A DNA stretch of 64,000 bases from NCBI RefSeq assembly GCF_002925845.1, contig NZ_PDNI01000077.1, positions 50,826-114,825 of the forward strand, written 5' to 3'. How positions within the stretch are numbered: the first letter of the stretch is position 1; the number at the start of each line of letters is the position of its first letter. A program made the translations under genes and the position numbers. This document shows, in pieces, positions 1-8,253 of this stretch. Origin of the DNA: Roseovarius nitratireducens. GTDB taxonomy: Bacteria > Pseudomonadota > Alphaproteobacteria > Rhodobacterales > Rhodobacteraceae. The notes below the pieces were generated by a model that was given only the letters and a program-made list of their open reading frames with translations, made no database searches and was not told where the DNA came from.

Positions 1-429
1 CATGTTGAAGAGCGCGCAGACCTGCACCGCCTCGTAGAGCGCGGTCTCGGACCAGCCAGCGTCATAGACGGCTTGCGCGTCGCGCGCGACCAGCCTGCTC
101 GGCAGGGTATTGAGCTTGGCCACGTAGGCAAGCACGGGGCGCAACTTCTCGTCCACCGGCGCGGTGGCGGGATCGGCGATCAGCGCGTCGATAAGGCCCG
201 CGTCGATGCCGAACACCTCGGCATAGGCCCGGTGCGCGCCCGCGCAGAACGTGCAGGCGTTGAGCGCCGAGACATAGGTGGCGATGAGTTCGCGCTCGCC
301 GATGCTCAGCTCGCCCTCGCCGCGCAGGAGGCCATCGGTATAGACCATGAGCGGCTGCACGTTGTCGGGGAACCGCGCGTAGAGATCGCTCAGATGCGCG
401 GGATCGGGGAGGCTGGGGAGGAAGGGCAT
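1..429 (-). CDS. Carboxymuconolactone decarboxylase / AhpD-like peroxidase-related protein (3' part outside window)
   Basis: The reading frame opens at an ATG whose first base is 429, behind a good AAGGAGA ribosome site, and runs off the left edge, so 143 residues are visible. A CxxCxxxH motif at residues 59-66 (CTFCAGAH) is the redox centre of AhpD-type alkylhydroperoxidases, and the surrounding all-helical sequence fits the carboxymuconolactone decarboxylase fold. Members commonly act as peroxide reductases of unknown physiological partner. It is divergent from the DUF188 gene at 547. Family assignment is firm; substrate is unknown. Confidence 0.85.
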   Translation of the reverse strand, partial: MPFLPSLPDPAHLSDLYARFPDNVQPLMVYTDGLLRGEGELSIGERELIATYVSALNACTFCAGAHRAYAEVFGIDAGLIDALIADPATAPVDEKLRPVLAYVAKLNTLPSRLVARDAQAVYDAGWSETALYEAVQVCALFNM

Positions 430-546
430 GGGGTCTCCTTGCGTCATGTCTGACCGCAGTCATAGACCGCGCCGCGGGGAATTTGTATGGCTCGACCGAT
501 AGCTGGCGCGGATGTGATCCATCGGCCCGAGACGAGGAGACTGTCC

Positions 547-1002
547 ATGCCCATCTACATCGACGCAGACGCCTGCCCGGTCAAGGACGAGGCGGAGCGG
601 GTGGCCACGCGGCACGGGCTGCGGATGTTTCTCGTGTCCAATGGCGGGCTGCGGCCGTCACGCAACCCGCTGGTGGAGACGGTGATCGTGCCGGATGGCC
701 CGGACGTGGCCGACATGTGGATCGCCGAGCGCTCCGGGCCGGGCGACGTCGTGGTGACCGGAGACATCCCGCTGGCGGCGAAATGCGTGGAGGCGGGGGC
801 GATTGTCCTCAAGCACAATGGCGAGGCGCTGACGCGGGCCAATATCGGCAACGTGCTGGCGACGCGCGACCTGATGGCCGACCTGCGCGCCGCCGATCCG
901 TTCCGGCAGGGCGGCGGCAAGGGATTCACCAAGGCGGACCGGTCGCGGTTCCTCGACGCGCTGGAGCGGGCGGTGCGCAGCGCCGGACGCGCCGGGGAGT
1001 GA
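547..1002 (+). CDS. YaiI/YqxD family protein (DUF188, UPF0178)
   Basis: A 151-residue protein that starts [11 protein letters not shown], the hallmark N-terminus of the UPF0178 family, with a second conserved block TGDIPLA near residue 71. The fold is PIN/NYN nuclease-like and the acidic residues D6 and D8 fit a metal site, but no biochemical role is established for the family. I chose the ATG at 547 because it follows GAGGAG and gives the usual family length; an in-frame upstream start at 487 would add 20 residues with no family resemblance. It is convergent with the next gene, with 30 bases between stops. Confidence 0.85.
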   Translation: MPIYIDADACPVKDEAERVATRHGLRMFLVSNGGLRPSRNPLVETVIVPDGPDVADMWIAERSGPGDVVVTGDIPLAAKCVEAGAIVLKHNGEALTRANIGNVLATRDLMADLRAADPFRQGGGKGFTKADRSRFLDALERAVRSAGRAGE

Positions 1003-1032
1003 GGGTTGGTGGCACGGACGCGGAAATCGGGG

Positions 1033-1704
1033 TTACGTCTCTGAATTGACCGCTCGGGTGACCTTGCCCGCCAGGTCCTCGGCGATCCGGGCTTCGAGTG
1101 CGAGACGCACCCGCGAATTGCGCTGGACACGGCGTTTCAGGGTGGCTGCGTCCCATTCCACAAGACGCGCGCCCGGGGCCACCCGCACCGTTGCAGAGGC
1201 CGGCTTGCCGGTCAGGAAGGCGACCTCGCCGATGAACACCTCCGGGGGAAGGGTGAACTCTTGCGAATTCTTCTCCGCCCACATGCTGCCCGATTCAATG
1301 AAGTAGAGCCTGTCCGGCACCTCGCCTTCTTGCGTCAACGTCTCTGTCGTCTCGACCACCCGCCGCGTGGATGAGCGCATCAGCGACCGGAACTCGCCCG
1401 GCTCCATGCCACCCATCGTGTGGTACAGGTCCATCAGGCTGCCGGGAATGATGAGCTTCGACCGGCTGACCAGAAGGACCACGAGCCCGTAGAATGTGGC
1501 TGTGGCCATGGCGAGGCTTGCGAACGCGGCCTCCCAGAGGGGGGTGGGCAAAACCAGAAGATAGAAAGCGATATAGATCGCGGAACCCGTGATGAAGGTG
1601 ACGCGAAGGATGATCTGGTGGCGAAACAGCATGGCCATCGTCTGGACGACCGCACCGAGCAGCACCAATTGCTCGCCAGAAAACCAGCCGCCCTCCCCGA
1701 ACAT
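1033..1704 (-). CDS. Popeye-like membrane protein with cyclic-nucleotide-binding-like domain
   Basis: A 223-residue protein with three hydrophobic segments (about 13-27, 32-52, 53-79) followed by a cyclic-nucleotide-binding-type beta-roll (about 100-205). This three-helix plus cNMP-fold plan matches Popeye-domain proteins. The phosphate-binding cassette is recognisable (GE at 159-160, then FLTGKP and SATV), but the arginine that contacts the cyclic phosphate in CRP/PKA domains is alanine or serine here (A169/S170). Nucleotide binding is therefore doubtful or different. The start at 1704 follows GGAGGTG; the same frame stays open far upstream, but that part overlaps the transporter gene on the other strand and looks non-coding. 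Confidence 0.78.
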   Translation of the reverse strand: MFGEGGWFSGEQLVLLGAVVQTMAMLFRHQIILRVTFITGSAIYIAFYLLVLPTPLWEAAFASLAMATATFYGLVVLLVSRSKLIIPGSLMDLYHTMGGMEPGEFRSLMRSSTRRVVETTETLTQEGEVPDRLYFIESGSMWAEKNSQEFTLPPEVFIGEVAFLTGKPASATVRVAPGARLVEWDAATLKRRVQRNSRVRLALEARIAEDLAGKVTRAVNSET

Positions 1705-1971
1705 GATCACCTCCCTCTGCCGCCAACATGCTCCATCTTGCTCACCAAACTGTCGCACCATGGCCTGATCCTGCCCGCTTAACAAGGGTTTGACGCCGCC
1801 TCGGGGCAATCGCCGGTGCACGACTACCGGATGGATCGCGTTGCCGCGCCGGCAGGATGTCCGGGCGCGCATCTCTTGCCCCACCGGGTAACGATGTGGA
1901 CGGCCCGGGGGTTTACAATGCGCGGGCGGTCCGCTCATGTATCGGGGACAGTCGGCAAGCCTTGGATATTC

Positions 1972-2940
1972 ATGACCACCGCGACCGTTCAGCGCGCGAA
2001 CCTGACCGGCGCCGCCTATGCCTTGGCGGCGGTTACGTGCTTTTCGGTCAACGATGTGGGGATCAAGTTCCTCTCGGGCGGTTACGCGCTGCACCAGGTG
2101 GTGTTCATCCGGGCGCTGGTGGCGCTCGTGGTGTTCACCTGCCTCGTCATGCCATTCGCGGGCGGGCTCACGGTGCTGCGCACGCGCCGCCCGGTGATCC
2201 ACCTCGTGCGCGGGCTGTGCGTGGTGGCGGCCAACATGTGCCTGTTCCTCGGCCTCGCGGCGCTGCCCATCGCGGACGCCACGGCGATCTTCTTCGTCTC
2301 GCCGCTGGTCATCACGGTATTCTCCGTGGTCTTCCTGCACGAGACCGTGGGGCCGCGCCGCTGGGCTGCGATCGCGGTGGGATTCGTCGGCGTACTGATC
2401 ATCGTCAAGCCTGGCACCGCGGCGTTTCAGGCGGCCTCGCTGCTGCCCATCGCAGCGGCGTTTCTCTATGCCACGCTGCACATGCTTACCCGCCGGATCG
2501 GCGGCACGGAAAGCGCCGCGACCATGGCCGCCTATATCCAGATCACCTTCCTCGTCGCCAGCACGCTCATTGGCCTCGCCATCGGCGACGGGCGGTTCGC
2601 CGGGTCAGGCCACCCGTCGCTGGAATTCCTGTTTCGCGGGTGGGAGTGGCCTGCCACGGGCGATTACCCCATCCTCGCGGTGCTGGGGGTCTCGGGGCTT
2701 TTCGGCGGGCTGTTCATCAGCCAGGCCTATCGCCTGTCGGAGGCCGCCTTTGCCGCACCGTTCGAATATGTCGCCATGCCGATGGCGATATTCTGGGGCG
2801 TGACGGTCTTTGGCACATGGCCGGACGCGACCGCGTGGATCGGCATCGCGCTCATCGTCGGATCGGGTCTCTACCTGCTGTGGCGCGAGACGGTGCGCGA
2901 CGCGCAGGTGGCCCGCCGCGCCCCGACCTATCGCCGCTGA
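1972..2940 (+). CDS. EamA/DMT-family membrane transporter
   Basis: A 322-residue integral membrane protein with about ten hydrophobic segments arranged as two EamA repeats, typical of the drug/metabolite transporter superfamily. These usually export amino acids, nucleotides or other metabolites across the inner membrane; the substrate cannot be read from sequence. The frame extends upstream to 1816, but the first 52 residues are arginine- and proline-rich, so I chose the ATG at 1972, just before the first membrane segment. The ornithine-cyclodeaminase-like gene follows after 16 bases and is probably co-transcribed. Confidence 0.88.
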   Translation: MTTATVQRANLTGAAYALAAVTCFSVNDVGIKFLSGGYALHQVVFIRALVALVVFTCLVMPFAGGLTVLRTRRPVIHLVRGLCVVAANMCLFLGLAALPIADATAIFFVSPLVITVFSVVFLHETVGPRRWAAIAVGFVGVLIIVKPGTAAFQAASLLPIAAAFLYATLHMLTRRIGGTESAATMAAYIQITFLVASTLIGLAIGDGRFAGSGHPSLEFLFRGWEWPATGDYPILAVLGVSGLFGGLFISQAYRLSEAAFAAPFEYVAMPMAIFWGVTVFGTWPDATAWIGIALIVGSGLYLLWRETVRDAQVARRAPTYRR

Positions 2941-2956
2941 GCAAAGGAGACACGCC

Positions 2957-3874
2957 ATGCCCCCCACCATCATTCCCTTCGAAGAGGGCGAGCGCGCGCT
3001 CGACTGGCTGAGCCTGTGCGCCGCGTTTCAGGCAGGCCACGACCGCCCCCGCGCCGAGATCGCCGACAGCTTTCTCTATCGCGGCGACGACACGCTGCTG
3101 AACCGGGCCGCATGGATCGACGGACTGGGCCTTGCCGTCAAGTCGGCCACCATCTTTCCGGGCAATGCGGCGCGCGACCTGCCCACGATCAATGGCGGCG
3201 TCAACCTCTATGACGACGCCACCGGCACGCTTGCCGCGATCGTGGATTTCCACCTCGTCACCAAGTGGAAGACCGCTGGTGACAGCCTCTATGCCGCCAC
3301 ACGGCTGGCGCGGTCCGACAGCCGGCGCATCCTGATCGTCGGCGCGGGCACGGTCGCGCATTCGCTGTGGCAGGCCTATCGCGCCGCCTTTCCCGACGCG
3401 GAGTTCACCGTGTGGAACCGCACCCGCGCGCGCGCCGAGGAGATGGCCGAAACATGCGGCGGCATCGCGGTGGCGGACGATCTGGAACAGGCCGTGCGCG
3501 CCGCCGATATTGTCACCTCGGCCACCATGAGCACCGAGCCGGTCCTCAAGGGCGAGTGGCTGCAACCGGGCCAGCATATCGACCTCATCGGTGCCTACCG
3601 CCCCGACATGCGCGAGGCCGACGACGAAGCGCTGTGCCGTGCGCGCCTGTTCGTGGACAGCATCGACACCACCGTGGGCCATATCGGAGAGATCGAAATC
3701 CCGCTCTCGGCGGGGACCATCAGCCGCGATGACATCGTTGCCGATTTCTACGATCCGCGCGCGTTTCAGCGCCTCTCCAATGACGAGATCACGCTGTTCA
3801 AGAACGGCGGCGGCGCGCATCTGGACCTGATGACCAGCCGCTACATCCTCGACGCATGGCAATCGGCGCGGTGA
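2957..3874 (+). CDS. Ornithine cyclodeaminase / mu-crystallin family protein
   Basis: A 305-residue protein with a Rossmann dinucleotide-binding loop VGAGTVA at 128-134 and the conserved family lysine in AVKSAT (K62). Family members are NAD(P)H-dependent ornithine cyclodeaminases, alanine dehydrogenases or ketimine reductases. The block usually reading R-T-A-A is WKTAGDS here (K106), so substrate binding may differ from true ornithine cyclodeaminase. AAAGGAG precedes the ATG. It lies between an EamA transporter and a hydrolase that overlaps its end by 19 bases, suggesting one transcription unit for amino-acid-like compounds. Confidence 0.85.
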   Translation: MPPTIIPFEEGERALDWLSLCAAFQAGHDRPRAEIADSFLYRGDDTLLNRAAWIDGLGLAVKSATIFPGNAARDLPTINGGVNLYDDATGTLAAIVDFHLVTKWKTAGDSLYAATRLARSDSRRILIVGAGTVAHSLWQAYRAAFPDAEFTVWNRTRARAEEMAETCGGIAVADDLEQAVRAADIVTSATMSTEPVLKGEWLQPGQHIDLIGAYRPDMREADDEALCRARLFVDSIDTTVGHIGEIEIPLSAGTISRDDIVADFYDPRAFQRLSNDEITLFKNGGGAHLDLMTSRYILDAWQSAR

Positions 3875-4776
3875 TCTGGGTCACGCTGGCGCTCGGGGCG
3901 CTGGCGGGGGTCGCGCCGGTTCTGCGCGAGGTGGCCCGACCCCGGATCGACAGGGTGCGGGACAACGCGCCGGGGGCGTTCGCCACGCTGTCGCGCGGGC
4001 GGACGCATTACCGCTGGCACGGGCCGGAGGGCGGGCCGGTGACGGTCTGCGTGCACGGGCTGACCACGCCCTCGTTCGTCTGGGAGGGGCTGGTGCCGGG
4101 GCTTGTCGATGCGGGGCAACGGGTGCTGACCTACGATCTCTATGGGCGCGGCTATTCCGACCGGCCCGGCGGCGCGCAGGATCGGGATTTCTTCGTGGCG
4201 CAACTGGAGGAATTGCTGGCCGATCAAGGGGTTGAAGGGCCGGTGACGCTCGTCGGCTATTCGATGGGCGGGGCCATCGCCGCCGCTTTTTCCGCGCGAC
4301 ATCCTGACCGGCTACGCGAGCTGGTGCTGATCGCACCCGCCGGGCTGGGACATGATCTGGGGCCGGTGGCGCGGCTGGTGGCGCGGGGCGGCGTGGTGGG
4401 GCGGTGGCTGATGCTCGCGGTCTTTCCGATGAGCTTTCGCCGGGGCTGCGAGGCCGAGCGAGGGCTGCCCACAACGGTGCCGGGGATCGTGGACCGGCAA
4501 CAGGCGGAACTGCGCTGGCGTGGGTTCATTCCGGCGGTGGCGCGGTCGGTCGCGGGGATACTGGCCGAGGCGCAGGACGCGACCCACGCCGCGATCGCGC
4601 GCAGTGGCGTGCCGGTGCGGGCGGTCTGGGGGGCCGAGGATCGGGTGATCCCGCTGTCGCGAAAGGCACGGCTGGTGGAGATAAATCCAGATGCATATCA
4701 GTATGTTATCGAGGGTGCGGGGCACGGGCTGACCTATACTCATACCGACCGGGTGCTGGCCGTGATCATGGAGTGA
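3856..4776 (+). CDS. Alpha/beta hydrolase
   Basis: A 306-residue alpha/beta hydrolase with a hydrophobic N-terminal segment (about 4-22) that may anchor it in the membrane or act as an uncleaved signal. The oxyanion HG lies at 67-68, the nucleophile elbow GYSMGG places the serine at 136, and D262 (GAEDRV) and H290 (GAGHG) complete the triad. It overlaps the end of the preceding gene by 19 bases in another frame, so the two are probably translated from one message. Substrate is unknown; esterase or lipase-like activity is the default guess. Confidence 0.85.
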   Translation: MAIGAVIWVTLALGALAGVAPVLREVARPRIDRVRDNAPGAFATLSRGRTHYRWHGPEGGPVTVCVHGLTTPSFVWEGLVPGLVDAGQRVLTYDLYGRGYSDRPGGAQDRDFFVAQLEELLADQGVEGPVTLVGYSMGGAIAAAFSARHPDRLRELVLIAPAGLGHDLGPVARLVARGGVVGRWLMLAVFPMSFRRGCEAERGLPTTVPGIVDRQQAELRWRGFIPAVARSVAGILAEAQDATHAAIARSGVPVRAVWGAEDRVIPLSRKARLVEINPDAYQYVIEGAGHGLTYTHTDRVLAVIME

Positions 4777-4807
4777 CGGGCGGTGGTGCCCGGGCGCGCG
4801 TTGGTAT

Positions 4808-5464
4808 ATGCCGCGCCCCATGTCCGATTATCACCCGCCCGACACGCCACTCGACATCCTGCACGACGACCACGAATTGCTCGTCGTCAACAAGCCCGCG
4901 GGCCTGCTCAGCGTGCCGGGCAAGGGCGCGGATCTCGCCGATTGCCTGCTCTCACGGGTGCAGGAGGTGTTTCCCACCGCGCTCTTGGTGCACCGGCTGG
5001 ACCGGGACACATCGGGCGTGATGGTCTTTGGCCTGAGCCCCCATGCGCAGCGGCACCTGGGGCTGCAATTCGAGAAGCGTCAGGTGAAGAAAACCTATGT
5101 GGCACGGGTACTTGGGCAATTGTCGCCCAAGACGGGCACGGTCGATCTGCCCATCGCCGTGGACTGGCCCAACCGCCCCCGCCAGAAGGTGTGCCACGAG
5201 ACGGGGCGGGGGGCGGTGACGGAGTGGCGGGTGCTGCGGCAGGGGGACGGCGAGAGCCGGGTGCGGCTGATGCCGCGGACGGGGCGCAGCCATCAGTTGC
5301 GCGTGCACATGCTGAGCCTGGGGCACCCGATCCTGGGCGATCCGCTCTATGCCACGGGAAAGGCGCGGGATTATCCGCGGCTGATGCTGCATTCCGAGGA
5401 GTTGCGGCTGCGCCATCCGGATGGCGGGGCGGGGGTAAAGTTCCGCGCAAAGGCGCCGTTCTGA
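4808..5464 (+). CDS. rluA: RluA-family pseudouridine synthase
   Basis: A 218-residue RNA pseudouridine synthase. The catalytic motif HRLDRDTSG lies at 62-70 with the nucleophilic aspartate D65, and the C-terminal block GRSHQLRVH is typical of the RluA/RluC/RluD group. There is no N-terminal S4 domain, and the length matches E. coli RluA (219 residues), which modifies 23S rRNA and certain tRNAs. The exact target here is inferred. A second possible start lies four codons in, at 4820. Confidence 0.88.
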   Translation: MPRPMSDYHPPDTPLDILHDDHELLVVNKPAGLLSVPGKGADLADCLLSRVQEVFPTALLVHRLDRDTSGVMVFGLSPHAQRHLGLQFEKRQVKKTYVARVLGQLSPKTGTVDLPIAVDWPNRPRQKVCHETGRGAVTEWRVLRQGDGESRVRLMPRTGRSHQLRVHMLSLGHPILGDPLYATGKARDYPRLMLHSEELRLRHPDGGAGVKFRAKAPF

Positions 5465-5490
5465 GGCCGTGAAACCGGGGGCTGTACCCT

Positions 5491-5520
5491 GTCGGTATTT
5501 CGTCGGTATTGCGTCGGTGC
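5491..5520. repeat. Three tandem 11-bp repeats (GTCGGTATTKC-type)
   Basis: GTCGGT recurs at 5491, 5502 and 5513 with an exact 11-base period; the first two units differ in one base and the third keeps GTCGGTG. The array sits in the 95-base gap between convergent genes (rluA and the kinase-like gene). One helical turn spacing would put all units on the same DNA face. Function unknown. Confidence 0.7.
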
Positions 5521-5559
5521 CGCCGGGGAAAGACCGCCGAGGCACTCGCCCGCCGCAAG

Positions 5560-6606
5560 CTATCGCTTCAGCACACGGTCCGTGAGGTTCAGCCGCCCCG
5601 CGATGATCGGGCGCAGGGTCTCTGCGAGGTCGGGCTCGCGCGCCATCATCTCGGCCAACTCGTCCAGCCGATTGGTGGCGATCAGGTTGAGCGCGTCGAG
5701 GCGCGGGGTGCCGTCGGCGTGCCGGGGCAGCGCGGTCACCGGCTGAACCAGTTCGGGTTGTGGCGCGGGGGCGAGGCGGCGGAGGGCGGCGGCGTCAAGC
5801 CCGGTCTCGACAAAGGCGTAGAGCCCCACCCCGTGCGCGGGCAGCGCATAGGTGCACAGCGCCACCTCGCGCACGTCCGCGTCGGCCATGAGCGCCGCGC
5901 GCAAGCCGGGGCCGTCACGGTCCACCCGGTCCTCGGTGCCCTCGCCGTCGGACCAGTGCATCAGCCGCCTTGTGACAAGATTGTAGGCCCGTTTGCCGGT
6001 CGCCATCCAGACCCGTGAAGGCCATGCCTTTTGCGCGAGCATCCGGTATTCGGACGGCGTGAGCAGGCCGGGGGCGTAGGCGCGCTTTTGCTTGAGCAGG
6101 TGGCGCAGGTCCTCGCGCGCCATGAGGCGAAAGAGCGGCCCGTGCCGGGGGTGGAGCGAGGCAAGCTGAAAGTCGATCACCGCCGCGCGGCCCTCGGGTG
6201 TCATCAGCCAGTTCTGCGGCTTGGCGATGTCGTTATGGGTGACACCCCGGCGCCGCATCTCGCGCAGGAGGCGGCGGGCGTCGCGATACCACGCGGCGTC
6301 GGCGGGCCGGGCGAGGTGCAGCGGCGTGCCGCGTGTCCAGCTTCTGAGCAGCCCGGTACGATCGGCGCGGATGAGCAGCGGGCAGCCTTCGATCCCTGCC
6401 ACCGCGCGGAGCGCGCTCGCCTCCTTGCGCGCCAGCCACCATGCGACGGGGCGCGCCCAAAACGGCACGCCGTCGAGCTTGCGCAGCACGACCGGGAAAT
6501 CCGCCACCCCGTCGAGATGGCCCGACACCGTCTCGGAGAAAACATCGCGCTTGTGCACGGTCTCTGGCAGGAAGCGCGCGGCGGAGAGGTCTGGCGAAGG
6601 CGTCAT
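5560..6606 (-). CDS. Protein-kinase-like protein with AMP-ligase-C-terminal-like region
   Basis: A 348-residue protein. The N-terminal ~200 residues carry a kinase-type catalytic loop, HND at 124-126 with K129 and N132, and a metal-binding IDF at 144-146 (DFQ rather than DFG), resembling lipopolysaccharide/RIO-type small-molecule kinases. The C-terminal third (about 235-345) looks like the mobile C-terminal domain of acyl-CoA synthetases, ending in LPRHADGTPRLDAL, but lacks the lysine normally following the glycine. I chose the ATG at 6606; fifteen extra upstream codons are possible. It precedes glycosyltransferase genes on the same strand, so a surface-glycan substrate is possible, but this is inference. 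Confidence 0.7.
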   Translation of the reverse strand: MTPSPDLSAARFLPETVHKRDVFSETVSGHLDGVADFPVVLRKLDGVPFWARPVAWWLARKEASALRAVAGIEGCPLLIRADRTGLLRSWTRGTPLHLARPADAAWYRDARRLLREMRRRGVTHNDIAKPQNWLMTPEGRAAVIDFQLASLHPRHGPLFRLMAREDLRHLLKQKRAYAPGLLTPSEYRMLAQKAWPSRVWMATGKRAYNLVTRRLMHWSDGEGTEDRVDRDGPGLRAALMADADVREVALCTYALPAHGVGLYAFVETGLDAAALRRLAPAPQPELVQPVTALPRHADGTPRLDALNLIATNRLDELAEMMAREPDLAETLRPIIAGRLNLTDRVLKR

Positions 6607-6654
6607 GGCGCCGGGTCTAGTTGGTTTCGCGCGCCGGGGAAAGCCCCGCACGCA

Positions 6655-7497
6655 TCAGAGCCGTGCCCAGCAATCGGGGATCAGGTCCGGATTCGACAGC
6701 TTGGTCGTGCCGAACCAGGTGGCCGGTGCGATCACCCGCTTGTCCGGCCCCGGATCGAGCCACGCCCCCCACCACGAAAAGGTGGAATTGGCGATGACGT
6801 GATGCGCGCAGCGCGACATCAGGTGCATGTCGAACGCGCCGCGCGTCTCGTCGTTGATGTCCACCACCACCTGTTCGGCCCCGAGGTCGAGGTTGTCGCG
6901 CGCCCAGTCGGGATCGTTGGAAAAGACGAAGCAGGTGAGCGGGGTTCCGAGATCGCCGGTCAGCCGGTCGATGGCCTGCCGGTAATAATCCGGCGGGCAG
7001 GCGGCGTAGCTGCCCGAGGCGAGGTAATCGCCGCGCCGGACGTGCATCGAGACGGCACAGGGTGCGGCGTCGATCCGCGCCGCCATGTCGGCATTGGCGG
7101 GGTCGAGCGGGGTGGTGAAGGCAAGGTCGTCGCGCAGCCGGTCGGCGATGGCGGCGAAAAAGCGTTCGGACTGCCAGTAACCGTGCAGGTAGGTGCCGTC
7201 GGGCAGGTCGAAGAAATCCGGATCAAAGCCGAGCCCGCGCTCGCGGTGAAAGCGCGGATCGCGCCCGAAGAGCCGCCAGAACCCGTAGCGCAGCAGCCCG
7301 TCGGATTTGGCAGGTGGCAAGGGGACGTCGGAGAGGTAACGGGCCTGCGCGAAATGACCCATTCCGCAGGCCCTGGCGTTGCCGAGATAACGGGGATCTA
7401 GCGCCAGCCCGCAGCCAAGATGGTCGGCGAGCGCGCGCCCGGCGGCATACTGGAAAAGCTGGTTGCCCAAGCCCCCGAACAACCGCGCCACGATCAT
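6655..7497 (-). CDS. GT11 family alpha-1,2-fucosyltransferase
   Basis: A 280-residue glycosyltransferase of family 11. Diagnostic motifs are GGLGNQLFQYA at 8-18, HVRRGDY at 152-158 (the nucleotide-sugar site) and NSTFSWWGAWL at 237-247. Family enzymes transfer L-fucose from GDP-fucose onto galactose. The ATG overlaps the stop of the upstream GT25 gene by 4 bases (ATGA), so the pair is translationally coupled. GDP-fucose would come from gmd, fcl and manC about 35-40 kb away in this window. The acceptor glycan is unknown. Confidence 0.88.
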   Translation of the reverse strand: MIVARLFGGLGNQLFQYAAGRALADHLGCGLALDPRYLGNARACGMGHFAQARYLSDVPLPPAKSDGLLRYGFWRLFGRDPRFHRERGLGFDPDFFDLPDGTYLHGYWQSERFFAAIADRLRDDLAFTTPLDPANADMAARIDAAPCAVSMHVRRGDYLASGSYAACPPDYYRQAIDRLTGDLGTPLTCFVFSNDPDWARDNLDLGAEQVVVDINDETRGAFDMHLMSRCAHHVIANSTFSWWGAWLDPGPDKRVIAPATWFGTTKLSNPDLIPDCWARL

Positions 7498-8249
7498 GCA
7501 AGGCCGCCCTGCGCCGGGGCGGGGCTGTGCCGCGACGCCTGCATCACCGCCCAGCGATAGCGCAGCCGCGCCCATTCCCGTCCGACCTGTTCGAACGGCG
7601 TGCGCACGCCACCCTGTATGGTCGAGCCATCGAGCCGGTCGGCGATATCGGTGATGCCCGAAGGGTAGATCGCGGCAGGACGTATCCTGGTGTGCCAATG
7701 GCTCTGAACAAAGGTATCCACGGGCCGGTCGAACGCCTCGGAGAGATGCAGGAGCCGCTCGGCGGCCGCCCGGCTCACCATCTGCGCGGTGGTGCGCAGC
7801 CCGGCCATGCGTGGCACCGAAAGCGTCGCCGGGCCATTGGTGTCCACCACGGTGGCCGGGCCATGCGACGGGCGCGTCTGGAATTGTATATAGCCCAGTT
7901 CGGCCACATGATCGCGCGCCAGCGCCAGCGCGGCGGCATAGGGCTCGGGTGCGATCTCGGCGTCGTCCTCGATGATGAACGCGTGATCGAGATCACGGCG
8001 CACGATCTCGGCCCATATCTGCCGGTGGCTGAGAAAGCAGCCGATCTCTCCGGTCTTGAGCCCGAACGGGTAGACGGGTGCGAAGAGCCGCGCGCCGACA
8101 CAGGCCGCGAGGTCGGTCGAGGACATGGCGCGCCCGTCCACGGCGGCCCAGACCTCACCCGTCATTCCGCAGCCCGCGAGCAGCGCCTGCGCGTTCTCGC
8201 GACGCGCCGAGGCGCGCACGAGATGGAGGACAAAGGCGTGCTCGCTCAC
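7494..8249 (-). CDS. GT25 family glycosyltransferase
   Basis: A 251-residue protein with the LPS-glycosyltransferase (family 25) signature: EIGCFLSH at 68-75 and a metal-binding EDD at 94-96. Members usually add galactose or glucose to lipooligosaccharide. The gene is first in a two-gene unit with the GT11 fucosyltransferase and is separated from the aldehyde dehydrogenase upstream by only 4 bases, so all three may share a transcript. Acceptor unknown. Confidence 0.85.
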   Translation of the reverse strand: MSEHAFVLHLVRASARRENAQALLAGCGMTGEVWAAVDGRAMSSTDLAACVGARLFAPVYPFGLKTGEIGCFLSHRQIWAEIVRRDLDHAFIIEDDAEIAPEPYAAALALARDHVAELGYIQFQTRPSHGPATVVDTNGPATLSVPRMAGLRTTAQMVSRAAAERLLHLSEAFDRPVDTFVQSHWHTRIRPAAIYPSGITDIADRLDGSTIQGGVRTPFEQVGREWARLRYRWAVMQASRHSPAPAQGGLA

Positions 8250-8253
8250 CGTC

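Noticed and set aside
1705-2481. Long in-frame N-terminal extension of the cNMP-domain protein
   Set aside because: It is antisense to the EamA transporter gene, is rich in Arg, His and Gln, and has a strong ribosome site at the internal start at 1704.
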